Origin: Piscinibacter sp. XHJ-5
Lineage (GTDB): Bacteria; Pseudomonadota; Gammaproteobacteria; Burkholderiales; Burkholderiaceae_C
Assembly: GCF_029855045.1 (NCBI RefSeq)
Contig: NZ_CP123228.1
Span: 2,108,001 to 2,172,000, forward strand
Reading direction: 5' to 3'
Length of the DNA stretch: 64,000 nucleotides
Below the pieces are notes generated by a model. It had not been told where the DNA came from, did not search any database, and was given only the letters and a program-made list of their open reading frames with translations. The position numbers and the translations under genes were made by a program. This document shows positions 16,157-25,829 of this stretch, piece after piece (within the stretch, counting starts at the first letter, position 1; each line of letters opens with the position of its first letter).

Positions 16157-17194
16157 ATGCCCTGGAGATTCATCGCTGGCCTGGTCGTGGCATGCCTGGC
16201 GGGATCGACCGCCTTCGCGTCCGCGAGCTACAAGATCGTCACCGCGTCGGAGCGCGGCACCTACATCCAGATCGGCCGTGACCTCGCGAAGTTCATCGCG
16301 CCGCCGGCCGACATCGAACTCGAAGCGCTGCCGTCCGCGGGCTCGGCCGAGAACGTGGAGCGCCTGCGCTACGAGCCCGGCGTGAAGTTCGCGCTCGTGC
16401 AATCCGACGTGTACCAGGCCTTCCTGGATCACGCCGCCGGCGGCAATGCCGACGCGGACGCCATGATCCGCCCGCTGCGGGTGATCCTGCCGCTGTACAA
16501 CGAAGAGATCTACTTCATCGCGCGATCCGACTCGCCGCTGAACTTCGTGCACGAGATCAAGGACGCGAAGATCAACGTCGGCGCGCTGCGCAGCGGCACC
16601 GCGATGTCGTCGACCACGATCTTCCGCCAGATGTTCGGCTCGGCCATCCCCGAGGGCAACGCCAGCTACCTGAGCAACGAGGAGGCGCTGGTCAAGCTGA
16701 TCGGCGACAAGAGCATCGACGTCGTGGTCGTCGTGGCCGGGCAGCCCGCCAAGCTGCTGGTCGACATGAAGCCCGAGGCGCGCCAACTCATCAAGCTGCT
16801 CAAGTTCGATCCCAACCACCCCTCGAGCAAGGCGGCACTGCGCACCTACTTCAATGCCACGGTGCGAGCGGCGAGCTATCCCAACCTGCTGGCCGAGGAC
16901 ATTCCCAGCGTCGCGGTGAAGGCGTTCCTCGTCACCTACGACTACAAGCTCGCCTCCACCAGCGATCACCTCAACCGCTTCGCGCGCTCGCTGTGCCAGA
17001 ACTTCCCCCGGCTGCGCGAGCAGGGGCATCCCAAGTGGCGTGAAGTGGAGATCGGCCTGCCGGAACTCGGCCGCGGCTGGCTCTACTACCCGCAGACCGA
17101 GCGCGCGCTGCGCGCCTGCATGGCGAACCAGCCGAAGGTGCAGCCGGTGCGCGCATGCACGCAGCAGGAGAAGATCCTCGGGTTGTGCAAGTGA
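16157..17194 (+). CDS. TAXI-family TRAP solute-binding protein
   Basis: A 345-residue exported protein with signal peptide (cleavage near TAFASASYK, about residues 20-23). The N-terminal SYKIVTASERGTYIQIGRDLAKFI and the later GALRSGTAMSSTTIFRQMFG are typical of TAXI (TRAP-associated extracytoplasmic immunogenic) binding proteins, which deliver a solute to a TRAP membrane component. No TRAP permease gene is nearby. The last 13 residues, ACTQQEKILGLCK, lie outside the normal fold and repeat the motif that ends the upstream zinc-ribbon membrane protein. The ligand is unknown. Confidence 0.85.
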   Translation: MPWRFIAGLVVACLAGSTAFASASYKIVTASERGTYIQIGRDLAKFIAPPADIELEALPSAGSAENVERLRYEPGVKFALVQSDVYQAFLDHAAGGNADADAMIRPLRVILPLYNEEIYFIARSDSPLNFVHEIKDAKINVGALRSGTAMSSTTIFRQMFGSAIPEGNASYLSNEEALVKLIGDKSIDVVVVVAGQPAKLLVDMKPEARQLIKLLKFDPNHPSSKAALRTYFNATVRAASYPNLLAEDIPSVAVKAFLVTYDYKLASTSDHLNRFARSLCQNFPRLREQGHPKWREVEIGLPELGRGWLYYPQTERALRACMANQPKVQPVRACTQQEKILGLCK

Positions 17195-17215
17195 TGGTGA
17201 TGCACCACCTTCACT
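17190..17215. terminator. Possible hairpin between convergent genes
   Basis: An imperfect inverted repeat (AGTGA/TCACT arms with an inner GGTG/CACC) occupies the few bases between the ends of the TAXI receptor gene and metE. It could terminate both transcripts, but it has no T run on either side. Confidence 0.3.
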
Positions 17216-19535
17216 GAGGATCGCGCAGCAGCCGCGCGGCCAGCACCATGTTGCGCAGCGCCGCCTCGGTCTCCGGCCAGGCGCGGGTCTTCAACCCGCA
17301 ATCCGGATTGACCCAAAGCCTTTGCGCGGGCACCACGGCCGCGGCCTTGCGCATCAGGTGCAGCATCTCCTCCACCGGCGGCACGCGCGGCGAGTGGATG
17401 TCGTAGACCCCCGGCCCGATCTCGTTCGGGTACTCGAACTCGGCGAAGCCGCGCAGCAGCTCCATCTGCGAGCGGCTGGTCTCGATGGTGATGACGTCGG
17501 CATCCATCGCCGCGATGGCCGGCAGGATGTCGTTGAACTCCGCATAGCACATGTGCGTGTGGACCTGCGTGCCATCGCCGACGCCGGCCGCCGTCACGCG
17601 GAACGCGCGTGAGGCCCACGCGAGATAGTCGGCCCATTGCGAGCGCCGCAACGGCAGCCCTTCGCGGATCGCGGGCTCGTCGATCTGGATCACGGCAATG
17701 CCGGCGCGCTCCAGGTCGAGCACCTCGTCGCGCATCGCGAGCGCGATCTGCAGCGCGGTGTCGGCGCGCGGCTGGTCGTCGCGCACGAAGGACCACTGCA
17801 GGATGGTGATGGGCCCGGTCAGCATGCCCTTCATCGGACGGCGCGTGAGGCTTTGCGCGTATTCGGTCCACTCGACCGTCATCGGCGCCGCGCGCGAGAC
17901 GTCGCCGAACAGGATGGGCGGCTTCACGCAGCGAGAACCGTACGACTGCACCCAGCCGTTGGCCGTGAAGGCGAAGCCCTCGAGCTGCTCGCCGAAGTAC
18001 TCGACCATGTCGTTGCGCTCGGCTTCGCCGTGTACCAGCACATCGAGGCCGATCGCCTCCTGCCGGGCGACCGCGTCCGCGATGGCGCTGCGCATCGCCT
18101 GACGGTAGTCCGCCTCCGGCAATGCGCCGCGGCGGAAGGCGGCCCGCACGCCGCGGATGTCGGCCGTCTGCGGGAACGAGCCAATCGTCGTGGTGGGAAA
18201 AGGCGGCAATTGCAGGCGAGCGTGCTGCACGGCGGCTCGCTGCTCGAACGGCGACTGGCGGCGATCGGCATTCGAGGGCAGGGTGGCGCAGCGCGCGGCG
18301 ACGGTGGCGTTCTTCACGCGGGGGCTGCTCGCGCGAGCCGCAACGGCGGCGCGGGCGGCGAACAGCTCTCGGCGCACGGCCGCCGGTCCGTGGACCAGCG
18401 CCTGCTGCAGCACCCGGATCTCGTCCAGCTTCTCGACCGCGCCGGCGAGCCAGCTGCGCAGTTCGGCGTCGAGCGCGGAGTCGTCGCCGAGCGCGATGGG
18501 CACGTGCAGCAACGAGCAGGACGGCGCGATCCACAGGCGGCCCTGCCGCTGTGCCAGCGCCGGCTGCAGCAGCGTCAGCGCCGCATCGAGATCGGTGCGC
18601 CACACGTTGCGGCCGTCCACGATGCCGAGCGAAAGCTCGCGCTCCAGCGGCAGCCGCTGCAGTACCTGGTCGAGCTCGTGCGGCGCGCGCACGCAGTCGA
18701 GGTGCAGGCCGGCGACCGGCAGCCCGCACGCCAGCTCGAGATGCTGCTGCAGCGGCGAGAAGTAGGTGGCCAGCAGGATCGACATGTCGGCCGCCGCGAG
18801 CCGCCGATACGCGGGCTCGAAGGCAGCGACCCACGCGGGCGGCAGGTCGAGCCCCAGGATGGGCTCGTCGACCTGCACCCATTGCACGCCGGCCGCGCCC
18901 AGGCGGATGAGGACCTCGTTGTACGCCGCCAGCAGCCGCTCCAGCAGGCTCAGGCGGTCGAAGCCGTCGGCCTTTTCCTTGCCCAGCCAGAGAAAGCTCA
19001 AGGGCCCGAGCAGCACGACCTTCACCCGGTGACCCAGCGCCTGCGCCTCGGCCACTTCCCCGAGGAGGCGCCGCGAAGCGAGCCCGAAGCGCGTGTCGGC
19101 GTCGAACTCGGGCACGAGATAGTGGTAGTTGGTGTCGAACCACTTGGTCATCTCCAGTGCCGGCCGCCCTTCGGCCGCGGCATGGCCGCACGCGCAGCCG
19201 TCGTCGTGCTGGTGCTCCGCCGCGACGCCGCGCGCCAGCATGAAGTAGCGCGCGAGCTCCGGTACGTCGCCGGTGAAGCCGAAGCGCGCGGGCTCACAAC
19301 CCAGCATCTGGATGTGGTTGGCGACGTGATCGCCGTAGGCGAAGTCGCCGACGGTGACGAAGTCCAGTCCGGCGTCGCGCTGCAGCTGCCAATGTCGGCG
19401 GCGCAGTTCGCGGCCGGTGGCTTCGAGCTCGGCGACTCCGATCTCGCCGCGCCAGTGGCGCTCCAGTGCGAACTTGAGCTCGCGGGCAGCGCCCATGCGC
19501 GGGAAACCGAGGAGGTGGGTGCAGACGATGGCCAT
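17211..19535 (-). CDS. metE: Cobalamin-independent methionine synthase
   Basis: A 774-residue MetE that moves a methyl group from 5-methyltetrahydropteroyltriglutamate to homocysteine. The N-terminal domain begins with [16 protein letters not shown], matching the E. coli start region; the C-terminal domain holds the zinc ligands His661, Cys663 (HTHMCY), Glu685 and Cys746 (NPDCGLK), with the same spacing as E. coli His641/Cys643/Glu665/Cys726. ATG 19535 gives the conserved N-terminus; 45 further in-frame bases upstream (to 19580) run into the divergent promoter. It is divergent from a LysR gene of MetR type, its likely activator. Confidence 0.96.
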   Translation of the reverse strand: MAIVCTHLLGFPRMGAARELKFALERHWRGEIGVAELEATGRELRRRHWQLQRDAGLDFVTVGDFAYGDHVANHIQMLGCEPARFGFTGDVPELARYFMLARGVAAEHQHDDGCACGHAAAEGRPALEMTKWFDTNYHYLVPEFDADTRFGLASRRLLGEVAEAQALGHRVKVVLLGPLSFLWLGKEKADGFDRLSLLERLLAAYNEVLIRLGAAGVQWVQVDEPILGLDLPPAWVAAFEPAYRRLAAADMSILLATYFSPLQQHLELACGLPVAGLHLDCVRAPHELDQVLQRLPLERELSLGIVDGRNVWRTDLDAALTLLQPALAQRQGRLWIAPSCSLLHVPIALGDDSALDAELRSWLAGAVEKLDEIRVLQQALVHGPAAVRRELFAARAAVAARASSPRVKNATVAARCATLPSNADRRQSPFEQRAAVQHARLQLPPFPTTTIGSFPQTADIRGVRAAFRRGALPEADYRQAMRSAIADAVARQEAIGLDVLVHGEAERNDMVEYFGEQLEGFAFTANGWVQSYGSRCVKPPILFGDVSRAAPMTVEWTEYAQSLTRRPMKGMLTGPITILQWSFVRDDQPRADTALQIALAMRDEVLDLERAGIAVIQIDEPAIREGLPLRRSQWADYLAWASRAFRVTAAGVGDGTQVHTHMCYAEFNDILPAIAAMDADVITIETSRSQMELLRGFAEFEYPNEIGPGVYDIHSPRVPPVEEMLHLMRKAAAVVPAQRLWVNPDCGLKTRAWPETEAALRNMVLAARLLRDPQ

Positions 19536-19628
19536 GGCAATGAGGGGACAAACGAGCTGGCATCGTCGGCCTGCGCTCATTATGATTCAAGCGAAAGTTT
19601 CTTTGATCGATCATGAAAACCGCTCAAC
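19536..19628. promoter_or_regulatory. Divergent metE/metR promoter region
   Basis: A 93-base, AT-rich stretch between metE and the LysR gene. It contains GAAAGTTTC at about 19597 and TTCAAGCG, TGATCGATCATGAA elements that could form part of a LysR-type site. The E. coli MetR consensus (TGAA, five bases, TTCA) was not found exactly, so the site is a candidate only. Confidence 0.4.
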
Positions 19629-20555
19629 ATGCAGTCGCCACTTGAGCTGCGACACCTAAAGACCCTGGTCGCCCTGCGCGAGGCCGGCAACCTGTCGCGG
19701 GCCGCGCAACTGCTGAACCTGACGCAATCGGCGCTGTCGCACCAGCTCAAGGCGCTGGAGGAGCATTACGGCGCGGTCGTCTTCGAGCGCAAGTCGAACC
19801 CGGTGAGCTTCACGGCGCCGGGCCAGCGCCTGCTCCAGCTGGCCGACGGCGTGCTCCCCCAGGTGCAGGACGCCGAGCGCGACGTCGCCCGGCTGGTGTC
19901 GGGCAGCAGCGGCGCGTTGCGCATCGTCGTGGAGTGCCACACCTGCTTCGACTGGCTGATGCCGGCGATGGACGCGTTCCGCGCCCGCTGGCCCGAGGTC
20001 GAGCTCGACATCGTCTCGGGCTTCCATGCCGACCCGGTGGCGCTGCTGCACCAGGACCGCGCCGAGGTGGCCATCGTCTCCGAGCTGGCCGAAGGCGAGG
20101 AGCAGGGCATCGAGTACCTGCCGCTGTTCAGCTTCGAGATCGTCGCGCTGCTGCCCCACAGCCACCCGCTGCTCGAGCGGCCGGCGCTCGCGGCGCAGGA
20201 CTTTGCCGGCCAGACGCTGATCACCTATCCCGTGCCCGACGACATGCTCGACCTGGTGCGCCGCGTCCTGGCGCCGGCCGGCGTGGCGCCGGCACGGCGC
20301 ACCAGCGAGCTCACGGTGGCGATCCTGCAGCTTGTCGCCAGCGGCCGCGGCCTGGCGGCGCTGCCGCTGTGGGCGGTGAAGAGCTACCTCGACCGGGGCT
20401 ATGTCGCCAGCCAGCGCATCGGCGACGACGGCCTGGTCGGGCGCCTGTATGCCGCGGTCCCGGCGCGGCTGCGCGAACGGCCGTATGTGCGCGAGTTCGT
20501 CCGCCTGATGCGCGAGACCTCGCTGCTGAGCCTGCCAGGCGTATCGCTGCTGTGA
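19629..20555 (+). CDS. metR: LysR-family regulator, MetR type
   Basis: A 308-residue LysR protein: N-terminal winged HTH (LELRHLKTLVALREAGNLSRAAQLLNLTQSALSHQLKALE) and a periplasmic-binding-like effector domain from about 90. The opening LELRHLKTL and the downstream VVECHTCFDWLMPAMDAFR resemble MetR, the homocysteine-responsive activator of metE in enterics. It stands directly divergent from metE, the classical arrangement. The gene name rests on sequence and position; binding was not shown here. Confidence 0.88.
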   Translation: MQSPLELRHLKTLVALREAGNLSRAAQLLNLTQSALSHQLKALEEHYGAVVFERKSNPVSFTAPGQRLLQLADGVLPQVQDAERDVARLVSGSSGALRIVVECHTCFDWLMPAMDAFRARWPEVELDIVSGFHADPVALLHQDRAEVAIVSELAEGEEQGIEYLPLFSFEIVALLPHSHPLLERPALAAQDFAGQTLITYPVPDDMLDLVRRVLAPAGVAPARRTSELTVAILQLVASGRGLAALPLWAVKSYLDRGYVASQRIGDDGLVGRLYAAVPARLRERPYVREFVRLMRETSLLSLPGVSLL

Positions 20556-20570
20556 CTTGCGGCGAGGGAC

Positions 20571-20586
20571 ATGGTAGCGCTATCCT
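20571..20586. promoter_or_regulatory. LacI-type operator at the repressor's own gene
   Basis: ATGGTAGCGCTATCCT, a near-palindrome, ends about 10 bases before the repressor's ATG (20597). It shares the core GGTAGCGCTA with the two palindromes before the glucarate operon, so the repressor probably controls its own gene. Confidence 0.7.
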
Positions 20587-20596
20587 TTCACGCACG

Positions 20597-21631
20597 ATGA
20601 CCATCGATGCCGCCGTCCCTTCGCGCCGTGCCCGCCGCGGCACCGGCGCCATCACGTTGCACGAGGTGGCGCGCCTGGCGGGTGTGGCGCCGATCACCGC
20701 CTCGCGCGCCCTGAACAAGCCCGAGCAGGTGTCCGAGGAGGTCCGACGCAAGGTCGCCGAAGCGGTCCAGCGAACCGGCTACGTGCCCAACCGCCTTGCC
20801 GGTTCGCTGGCGTCGTCGCGCAGCCGGCTGGTCGCGGCCGTGGTGCCCACCATCGCCGGGCCGGTGTTCCTCGAGACCGTGCAGGCGCTGACCGAATCGC
20901 TTGCCGCAGAGGGCTATCAGCTGATGCTGGGCCAGAGCGGCTACGTCGACTCGCGCGAGGACGCGCTGCTCGAGGCCATCATCGGCCGCCGCCCCGACGG
21001 CATCGTGCTGACCGGCATCGTGCATTCGGCGCAGGGCCGGCGCCGCCTGCTGTCCGCCGGCATTCCGGTGGTGGAGACCTGGGACCTCACGCCGACCCCG
21101 ATCGACATGCTGGTCGGCTTTTCGCACGACGAAGTCGGCCGCGCCGTCGTGCAGCATCTGCGGGCCAAGGGCCATCGGCGGCTGGCCATCGTGTCGGGGG
21201 ACGACGAGCGCGCGCAGCGCCGCAACCGGGGCTTCATTGCCGCGGCGTCGGCCGCGCGGCTTCCGAAGGTGCGGATCGTCGAGGTGCCGGCGCCGACCAC
21301 GCTGCGCAGCGGCCGCATCGCATTGAACGACCTGCTGATGCAGACGTCCCCGCCCGATGCGGTGTTCTGCAGCTCCGATCTCCTCGCGCTGGGCGTGCTC
21401 ACCGAGGCGCAGGCGCGCGGCCTGTCGGTGCCGGACGACCTCGCGGTGATGGGCTTCGGCGACCTGCAGTTCGCGGCGGATCTTCAGCCGGCGCTGACCA
21501 CCGTGCGCATCGACGGCACGGCCATCGGCCGGCAGGCGGCGCGCTTCATCGTCGATCGCGCGGAGGGGCGGGCGGTGGCGCAGCGCGTGGTCGACATCGG
21601 CTTCTCGATCGTCGAGCGCGACAGCGTCTGA
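20597..21631 (+). CDS. LacI/GntR-type transcriptional repressor of the glucarate operon
   Basis: A 344-residue LacI-family repressor. The DNA-binding HTH with hinge is at about 17-70 (LHEVARLAGVAPITASRALNKPEQVSEEVRRKV), and the sugar-binding domain follows. Phrases such as GIPVVETWDL, IDMLVGFSHDEVGRAV and PDAVFCSSDLLALG match the E. coli gluconate repressor GntR, so the ligand may be an aldonate or aldarate. Start ATG 20597 lies just after its own operator at 20571-20586. The glucarate operon begins 147 bases downstream with two more operators. The regulation is inferred from these shared sites. Confidence 0.88.
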   Translation: MTIDAAVPSRRARRGTGAITLHEVARLAGVAPITASRALNKPEQVSEEVRRKVAEAVQRTGYVPNRLAGSLASSRSRLVAAVVPTIAGPVFLETVQALTESLAAEGYQLMLGQSGYVDSREDALLEAIIGRRPDGIVLTGIVHSAQGRRRLLSAGIPVVETWDLTPTPIDMLVGFSHDEVGRAVVQHLRAKGHRRLAIVSGDDERAQRRNRGFIAAASAARLPKVRIVEVPAPTTLRSGRIALNDLLMQTSPPDAVFCSSDLLALGVLTEAQARGLSVPDDLAVMGFGDLQFAADLQPALTTVRIDGTAIGRQAARFIVDRAEGRAVAQRVVDIGFSIVERDSV

Positions 21632-21681
21632 GTCCTTTCGATACGTAGATCCGCGTACGCGAACCAGCTTGAAGACGACCC

Positions 21682-21697
21682 ATGGTACCGCTACCAT
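21682..21697. promoter_or_regulatory. LacI-type operator O1 of the glucarate operon
   Basis: ATGGTACCGCTACCAT, with perfectly complementary 6-base arms (ATGGTA/TACCAT). It lies about 80 bases upstream of the Bug receptor gene and 27 bases centre to centre from the second operator. Confidence 0.75.
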
Positions 21698-21708
21698 TGT
21701 GCCTCTGA

Positions 21709-21724
21709 ACGGTAGCGCTACCAG
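21709..21724. promoter_or_regulatory. LacI-type operator O2 of the glucarate operon
   Basis: ACGGTAGCGCTACCAG; the inner 12 bases (21711-21722) are a perfect palindrome. Together with the site at 21682 it brackets the probable promoter of the glucarate operon. Confidence 0.78.
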
Positions 21725-21777
21725 CCGCCGGATCCACGAGTTCGCCGCGGGCCCACCCGCTCTACAGGAGACATGCC

Positions 21778-22764
21778 ATGAAGAAGTTGTTGTCCGCCGT
21801 CGTCCTGGCGTGCGTCGCTGCCGGCGGCGCCCAGGCGCAAGCCACGGCCGGTTCGGGCCAGGCCTGGCCCTCGGCCAAGCCGATCACGCTGGTGGTGCCG
21901 TTCCCGCCGGGCGGCTCGACCGACACGGTGGCCCGCGCCATCGGTCCGAAGATGCAGGAGCGGCTCGGCCAGACCGTGCTCACCGACAACAAGCCGGGCG
22001 CGACCGGCACCATTGCCGCCGGCCAGGTCAAGCGCGCCGCGCCCGACGGCTACACGCTGTTCGTCACCTCGCTCGGACCGCTGGTCATCGTTCCCCACCT
22101 GATGAAGGGCCTGCAGTACGACCCGCTGCATGACTTCGATCCCATCACCATCGCCGTGCAGGCGCCCAATGTGCTGGCGGTGCCGGCGTCATCGCCCTAC
22201 AAGAGCGTCGCCGACGTGCTCGCGGCGCTGAAGAAGGACCCCGGCAAGGTCACCTTCGCCTCGTCCGGCAACGGCTCGTCCGACCACCTGACGGCGGCGG
22301 TGTTCTGGCAGCAGACCGGCACCACCGGCATCCACGTGCCGTACAAGGGCGGCGGCCCGGTCATGCAGGACCTGCTCGGCGGCCAGGTCGACCTCTCGTT
22401 CCAGAACATCAATGCGGTGGTGCCTCACGTGAAGTCGGGCAAGCTGCGCGCGCTGGCGGTGACCAGCAAGCAGCGCGCCGCGACGCTGCCCGACGTGCCC
22501 ACACTGGCCGAGGCCGGCGTCAACGGCGTCGACGTCTACTCGTGGCAGGCGGTGCTGGCTCCCAAGGGACTGCCGGGCGACGTCCGGTCCAAGCTGCACG
22601 CCGCCGTCGTGGCCGCGCTCGCCGACCCGGCGGTGAAGAAGCAGTTCGCCGACCTCGGCTTCGAAACGGTCGCCAACACGCCCGAGCAGTTCGCCGCCTA
22701 CCAGCAGCAGGAGTACGTCCGCTGGAAGAAGGTGATCGAAATCGGCAAGATCACCGCCGAGTGA
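21778..22764 (+). CDS. Bug-family (TctC) periplasmic solute-binding protein, probably for glucarate
   Basis: A 328-residue exported protein with signal peptide (cleavage near GGAQAQA, about residue 21). The fold is recognised from [19 protein letters not shown], the loop that grips carboxylate ligands, and [15 protein letters not shown]. Bug proteins feed carboxylic acids to TctAB permeases, but none is encoded nearby, so it is an orphan receptor. It is the first gene of the glucarate operon behind two LacI operators, with CAGGAGA before the ATG; the context suggests an aldarate such as glucarate as ligand. Confidence 0.9.
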   Translation: MKKLLSAVVLACVAAGGAQAQATAGSGQAWPSAKPITLVVPFPPGGSTDTVARAIGPKMQERLGQTVLTDNKPGATGTIAAGQVKRAAPDGYTLFVTSLGPLVIVPHLMKGLQYDPLHDFDPITIAVQAPNVLAVPASSPYKSVADVLAALKKDPGKVTFASSGNGSSDHLTAAVFWQQTGTTGIHVPYKGGGPVMQDLLGGQVDLSFQNINAVVPHVKSGKLRALAVTSKQRAATLPDVPTLAEAGVNGVDVYSWQAVLAPKGLPGDVRSKLHAAVVAALADPAVKKQFADLGFETVANTPEQFAAYQQQEYVRWKKVIEIGKITAE

Positions 22765-22772
22765 GCACACCC

Positions 22773-24107
22773 ATGGCCACGTCTTCCTCTCCGACGATCA
22801 CCGGGCTGCGCGTCATCCCGGTCGCGGGCCGCGACAGCATGCTGCTGAACCTCAGCGGCGCGCACGGTCCCTTCTTCACCCGCAACCTGCTCATCCTCAC
22901 CGACAGCGCCGGCCGCACAGGCGTCGGCGAAGTGCCGGGCGGCGAGAAGATCCGCCGCACGCTGGAAGACGCAGCGGCGCTGGTCGTGGGCCAGCCGGTC
23001 GGTGCGCACCTGCAGGTGCTGCGCCGCATGGAGCGCGAGTTTGCCGACCGCGATGCGGGCGGCCGCGGCCTGCAGACCTTCGACCTGCGCACCAGCATCC
23101 ATGCGGTGACGGCCGTCGAGTCGGCGCTGCTCGACCTCCTGGGCCAGCACCTGGACGTGCCGGTCGCCGCGCTGCTCGGCGAAGGCCAGCAGCGCGACGC
23201 GGTCGAGATGCTCGGCTACCTGTTCTACGTGGGCGACCGCGGCAAGACCGACCTGGCGTACCGCAGCGAGCCAGACGCGCAGGACGACTGGCTGCGCCTG
23301 CGCCACGAGACGGCGCTCACGCCGCAGGCCATCGTGCGTCTGGCCGAGGCGGCGCAGCAGCGCTACGGCTTCAACGACTTCAAGCTCAAGGGCGGCGTGC
23401 TTCGCGGCGAGGAAGAGGTCGAAGCGATCGTCGCGCTGCACGAGCGCTTTCCCACGGCGCGGGTCACCCTCGACCCGAACGGCGGCTGGCTGCTGAAGGA
23501 CGCCATCCGGCTGATGCGCGACATGCGCGGCGTGCTGGCATACGCCGAAGACCCGTGCGGCGCGGAACAGGGCTTCTCGGGCCGCGAGGTGATGGCCGAA
23601 TTCCGTCGCGCCACCGGCCTGCCCACGGCGACCAACATGGTGGCCACCGACTGGCGCCAGATGAGCCACGCGCTCGCGCTGCAGTCGGTCGACATTCCGC
23701 TCGCCGATCCGCACTTCTGGACACTGGCCGGCTCGGTGCGCGTCGCCCAGACCTGCCGCGACTGGGGGCTCACCTGGGGCTCGCACTCGAACAATCACTT
23801 CGACGTCTCCCTGGCGATGTTCACCCACGTCGGCGCCGCTGCCCCCGGCCGCGTGACGGCGATCGACACGCACTGGATCTGGCAGGACGGCCAGCGCCTG
23901 ACCAAGGAGCCGCTGCAGATCGCAGGCGGCCATGTGCAGGTGCCGAAGAAGCCGGGGCTGGGCATCGAGCTGGACATGGCCGAAGTCGAGAAGGCGCACC
24001 AGCTGTATCGCGAGCATGGCCTCGGCGCGCGCGATGATGCGGTCGCGATGCAATACCTGGTGCCGAACTGGAGCTTCGATCCGAAGCGACCCTGCCTCGT
24101 GCGCTGA
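22773..24107 (+). CDS. gudD: Glucarate dehydratase
   Basis: A 444-residue enolase-superfamily enzyme, very close to E. coli GudD: for example [11 protein letters not shown] near the N-terminus and [18 protein letters not shown]. It removes water from D-glucarate (and usually L-idarate) to give 5-keto-4-deoxy-D-glucarate. Catalytic Lys206 (FKLKGG), metal ligand Asp234 with Asn236 (LDPNG), and the general base His338 (GSHSNNH) are in place. ATG 22773 is preferred; a GTG at 22761 overlapping the receptor's stop (GTGA) would add four residues. Second gene of the operon. Confidence 0.96.
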   Translation: MATSSSPTITGLRVIPVAGRDSMLLNLSGAHGPFFTRNLLILTDSAGRTGVGEVPGGEKIRRTLEDAAALVVGQPVGAHLQVLRRMEREFADRDAGGRGLQTFDLRTSIHAVTAVESALLDLLGQHLDVPVAALLGEGQQRDAVEMLGYLFYVGDRGKTDLAYRSEPDAQDDWLRLRHETALTPQAIVRLAEAAQQRYGFNDFKLKGGVLRGEEEVEAIVALHERFPTARVTLDPNGGWLLKDAIRLMRDMRGVLAYAEDPCGAEQGFSGREVMAEFRRATGLPTATNMVATDWRQMSHALALQSVDIPLADPHFWTLAGSVRVAQTCRDWGLTWGSHSNNHFDVSLAMFTHVGAAAPGRVTAIDTHWIWQDGQRLTKEPLQIAGGHVQVPKKPGLGIELDMAEVEKAHQLYREHGLGARDDAVAMQYLVPNWSFDPKRPCLVR

Positions 24108-24125
24108 CACTGAAGGAGTGCCTGA

Positions 24126-24887
24126 ATGAGACCGAACAAGCTGCGCCAGATGTGGCAGGCGAACCAGGCCGTGGTCAACGGCTGGCTCGCCATTCCCAGC
24201 GGATTCAGCGCCGAGGTGATGGCGCACCAGGGGTGGGACTCCCTGACCATCGACCTTCAGCACGGCGTGGTCGACTACCAGGCGATGGTCGGCATGCTGC
24301 AGGCGATTTCGACCACGCCCACCGTGCCGGTGGTGCGGGTGCCGTGGCTGGAGCCCGGCATCATCATGAAGACGCTGGATGCGGGCGCCTACGGCGTGAT
24401 CTGCCCGATGGTGAACACCCGCGAGGACGCGCAGCGCCTGGTCGCCTACAGTCACTATGCGCCGCGCGGCACGCGCAGCTTCGGTCCGGTGCGCGCACTG
24501 CTCTACGGCGGCGCCGACTACCCGGAGACGGCCAACGACACCATCGTCACCTTCGCGATGATCGAGACGGCGCAGGCGCTGGACAACCTCGATGCCATCC
24601 TCTCGGTGGAGGGGCTGGACGCGATCTATGTCGGTCCTTCCGATCTGTCGCTGGCGCTCGGCTGCAAGCCCAGCTTCGACGACGTGGAGCCGCCGGTCGC
24701 GCAGGCGATCGAGCACATCCTGGAGCGCGCGACCGCCCATGGACTGGTGGCCGGCATCCACAACGGCACGCCCCAGGTCGCGCGGGGACGCGTGGAGAAG
24801 GGCTATCGGTTCGTCACGGTGAGCTCGGACGCGCGGCTCATGGCGGCGGGCTCGCAACAGGTGCTGGCGCAGATGCGCGCAAGCTGA
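24126..24887 (+). CDS. garL: 2-keto-3-deoxy-glucarate aldolase (HpcH/HpaI family)
   Basis: A 253-residue class II HpcH/HpaI aldolase. Key parts are DLQHGVVDY (the catalytic His region), VPVVRVPWLEPGIIMKTLDAGA, the metal-binding IET in VTFAMIETAQAL, and YVGPSDLSLALG. It should split 5-keto-4-deoxy-glucarate into pyruvate and tartronate semialdehyde. The assignment rests on its place between gudD and the tartronate semialdehyde reductase gene; sequence alone also fits related 4-hydroxy-2-oxo-acid aldolases. Confidence 0.88.
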   Translation: MRPNKLRQMWQANQAVVNGWLAIPSGFSAEVMAHQGWDSLTIDLQHGVVDYQAMVGMLQAISTTPTVPVVRVPWLEPGIIMKTLDAGAYGVICPMVNTREDAQRLVAYSHYAPRGTRSFGPVRALLYGGADYPETANDTIVTFAMIETAQALDNLDAILSVEGLDAIYVGPSDLSLALGCKPSFDDVEPPVAQAIEHILERATAHGLVAGIHNGTPQVARGRVEKGYRFVTVSSDARLMAAGSQQVLAQMRAS

Positions 24888-24904
24888 TTCGACGGAGACC
24901 CATC

Positions 24905-25786
24905 ATGCAACTCGGATTCATCGGACTCGGAATCATGGGCACGCCGATGTGCGGCCACTTGATCAAGGCGGGGCATCGCGTGTTCGTGCATACGCGCAGC
25001 AAGGTGCCGGCCGAGATCGCCGCGTCGGCGACCGTGTGCGCCAGCCAGCGCGAGGTCGCCGAATCGGCCGACATCGTCTTCCTGATGCTGCCGGACACGC
25101 CGGACGTGGAGGCGGTGCTGTTCGGCGAGGCGGGGGTGGCCAGCGGGCTGAGCCGTGGCAAGGCGGTGGTGGACATGAGCTCGATCTCGCCGCTGGCGAC
25201 CAAGGAGTACGCGCGGCGCATCGTGGAGCGCGGCTGCGAGTACCTGGACGCGCCGGTGTCCGGCGGGGAGGTGGGCGCCAAGGCGGGCTCGCTGACGATC
25301 ATGGTGGGGGGCACGCCGGAGGGGTTCGAGCGGGTCAAGCCGCTGTTCGAGCTGATGGGCAAGAACATCACGCTGGTGGGCGGCCACGGCGACGGGCAGA
25401 CCACGAAGGTGGCCAACCAGATCATCGTGGCGCTGAACATTGCGGCGGTGGGCGAGGCGCTGCTGTTCGCGAGCAAGGCGGGGGCGGATCCGGCCAAGGT
25501 GCGCCAGGCGCTGATGGGCGGGTTTGCGGCCAGCCGCATCCTGGAGGTGCACGGCGAGCGCATGATCCAGCGCACGTTCAACCCGGGGTTTCGCATCGGG
25601 CTGCACCAGAAGGACCTGAACCTGGCGCTGGCCGGGGCCAAGGCGATCGGCGTGGCGCTGCCGCAGACGGCCGGGGCGGCGCAGCTGATGCAGGCGTGCG
25701 CGGCCAACGGCTGGGACCAGCTCGATCACTCGGCGCTGGTCAAGGCGCTGGAGCTGATGGCGCGGCACGAAGTGGCGCCGGGGTGA
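24905..25786 (+). CDS. garR: 2-hydroxy-3-oxopropionate (tartronate semialdehyde) reductase
   Basis: A 293-residue beta-hydroxyacid dehydrogenase. It begins MQLGFIGLGIMGTPM (GxGxxG cofactor motif), followed by the substrate-binding DAPVSGGEVGAKAGSLTIMVGG and the catalytic Lys in TTKVANQIIVALN (about 169-172). It reduces tartronate semialdehyde to D-glycerate with NAD(P)H. A CGGAGA sequence precedes the ATG. Its position between the aldolase and glycerate kinase genes completes the pathway. From about 25.1 kb onward the gene uses GGG and GCG codons more than the genes before it. Confidence 0.92.
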   Translation: MQLGFIGLGIMGTPMCGHLIKAGHRVFVHTRSKVPAEIAASATVCASQREVAESADIVFLMLPDTPDVEAVLFGEAGVASGLSRGKAVVDMSSISPLATKEYARRIVERGCEYLDAPVSGGEVGAKAGSLTIMVGGTPEGFERVKPLFELMGKNITLVGGHGDGQTTKVANQIIVALNIAAVGEALLFASKAGADPAKVRQALMGGFAASRILEVHGERMIQRTFNPGFRIGLHQKDLNLALAGAKAIGVALPQTAGAAQLMQACAANGWDQLDHSALVKALELMARHEVAPG

Positions 25787-25829
25787 TGGGCGAGCCGCTG
25801 CGCCATCGTGGCGACAACCCTCCTATCTG

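Noticed and set aside
19597..19605. GAAAGTTTC as a MetR box
   Set aside because: The spacing between GAA and TTC is three bases, not the five of the known MetR consensus.
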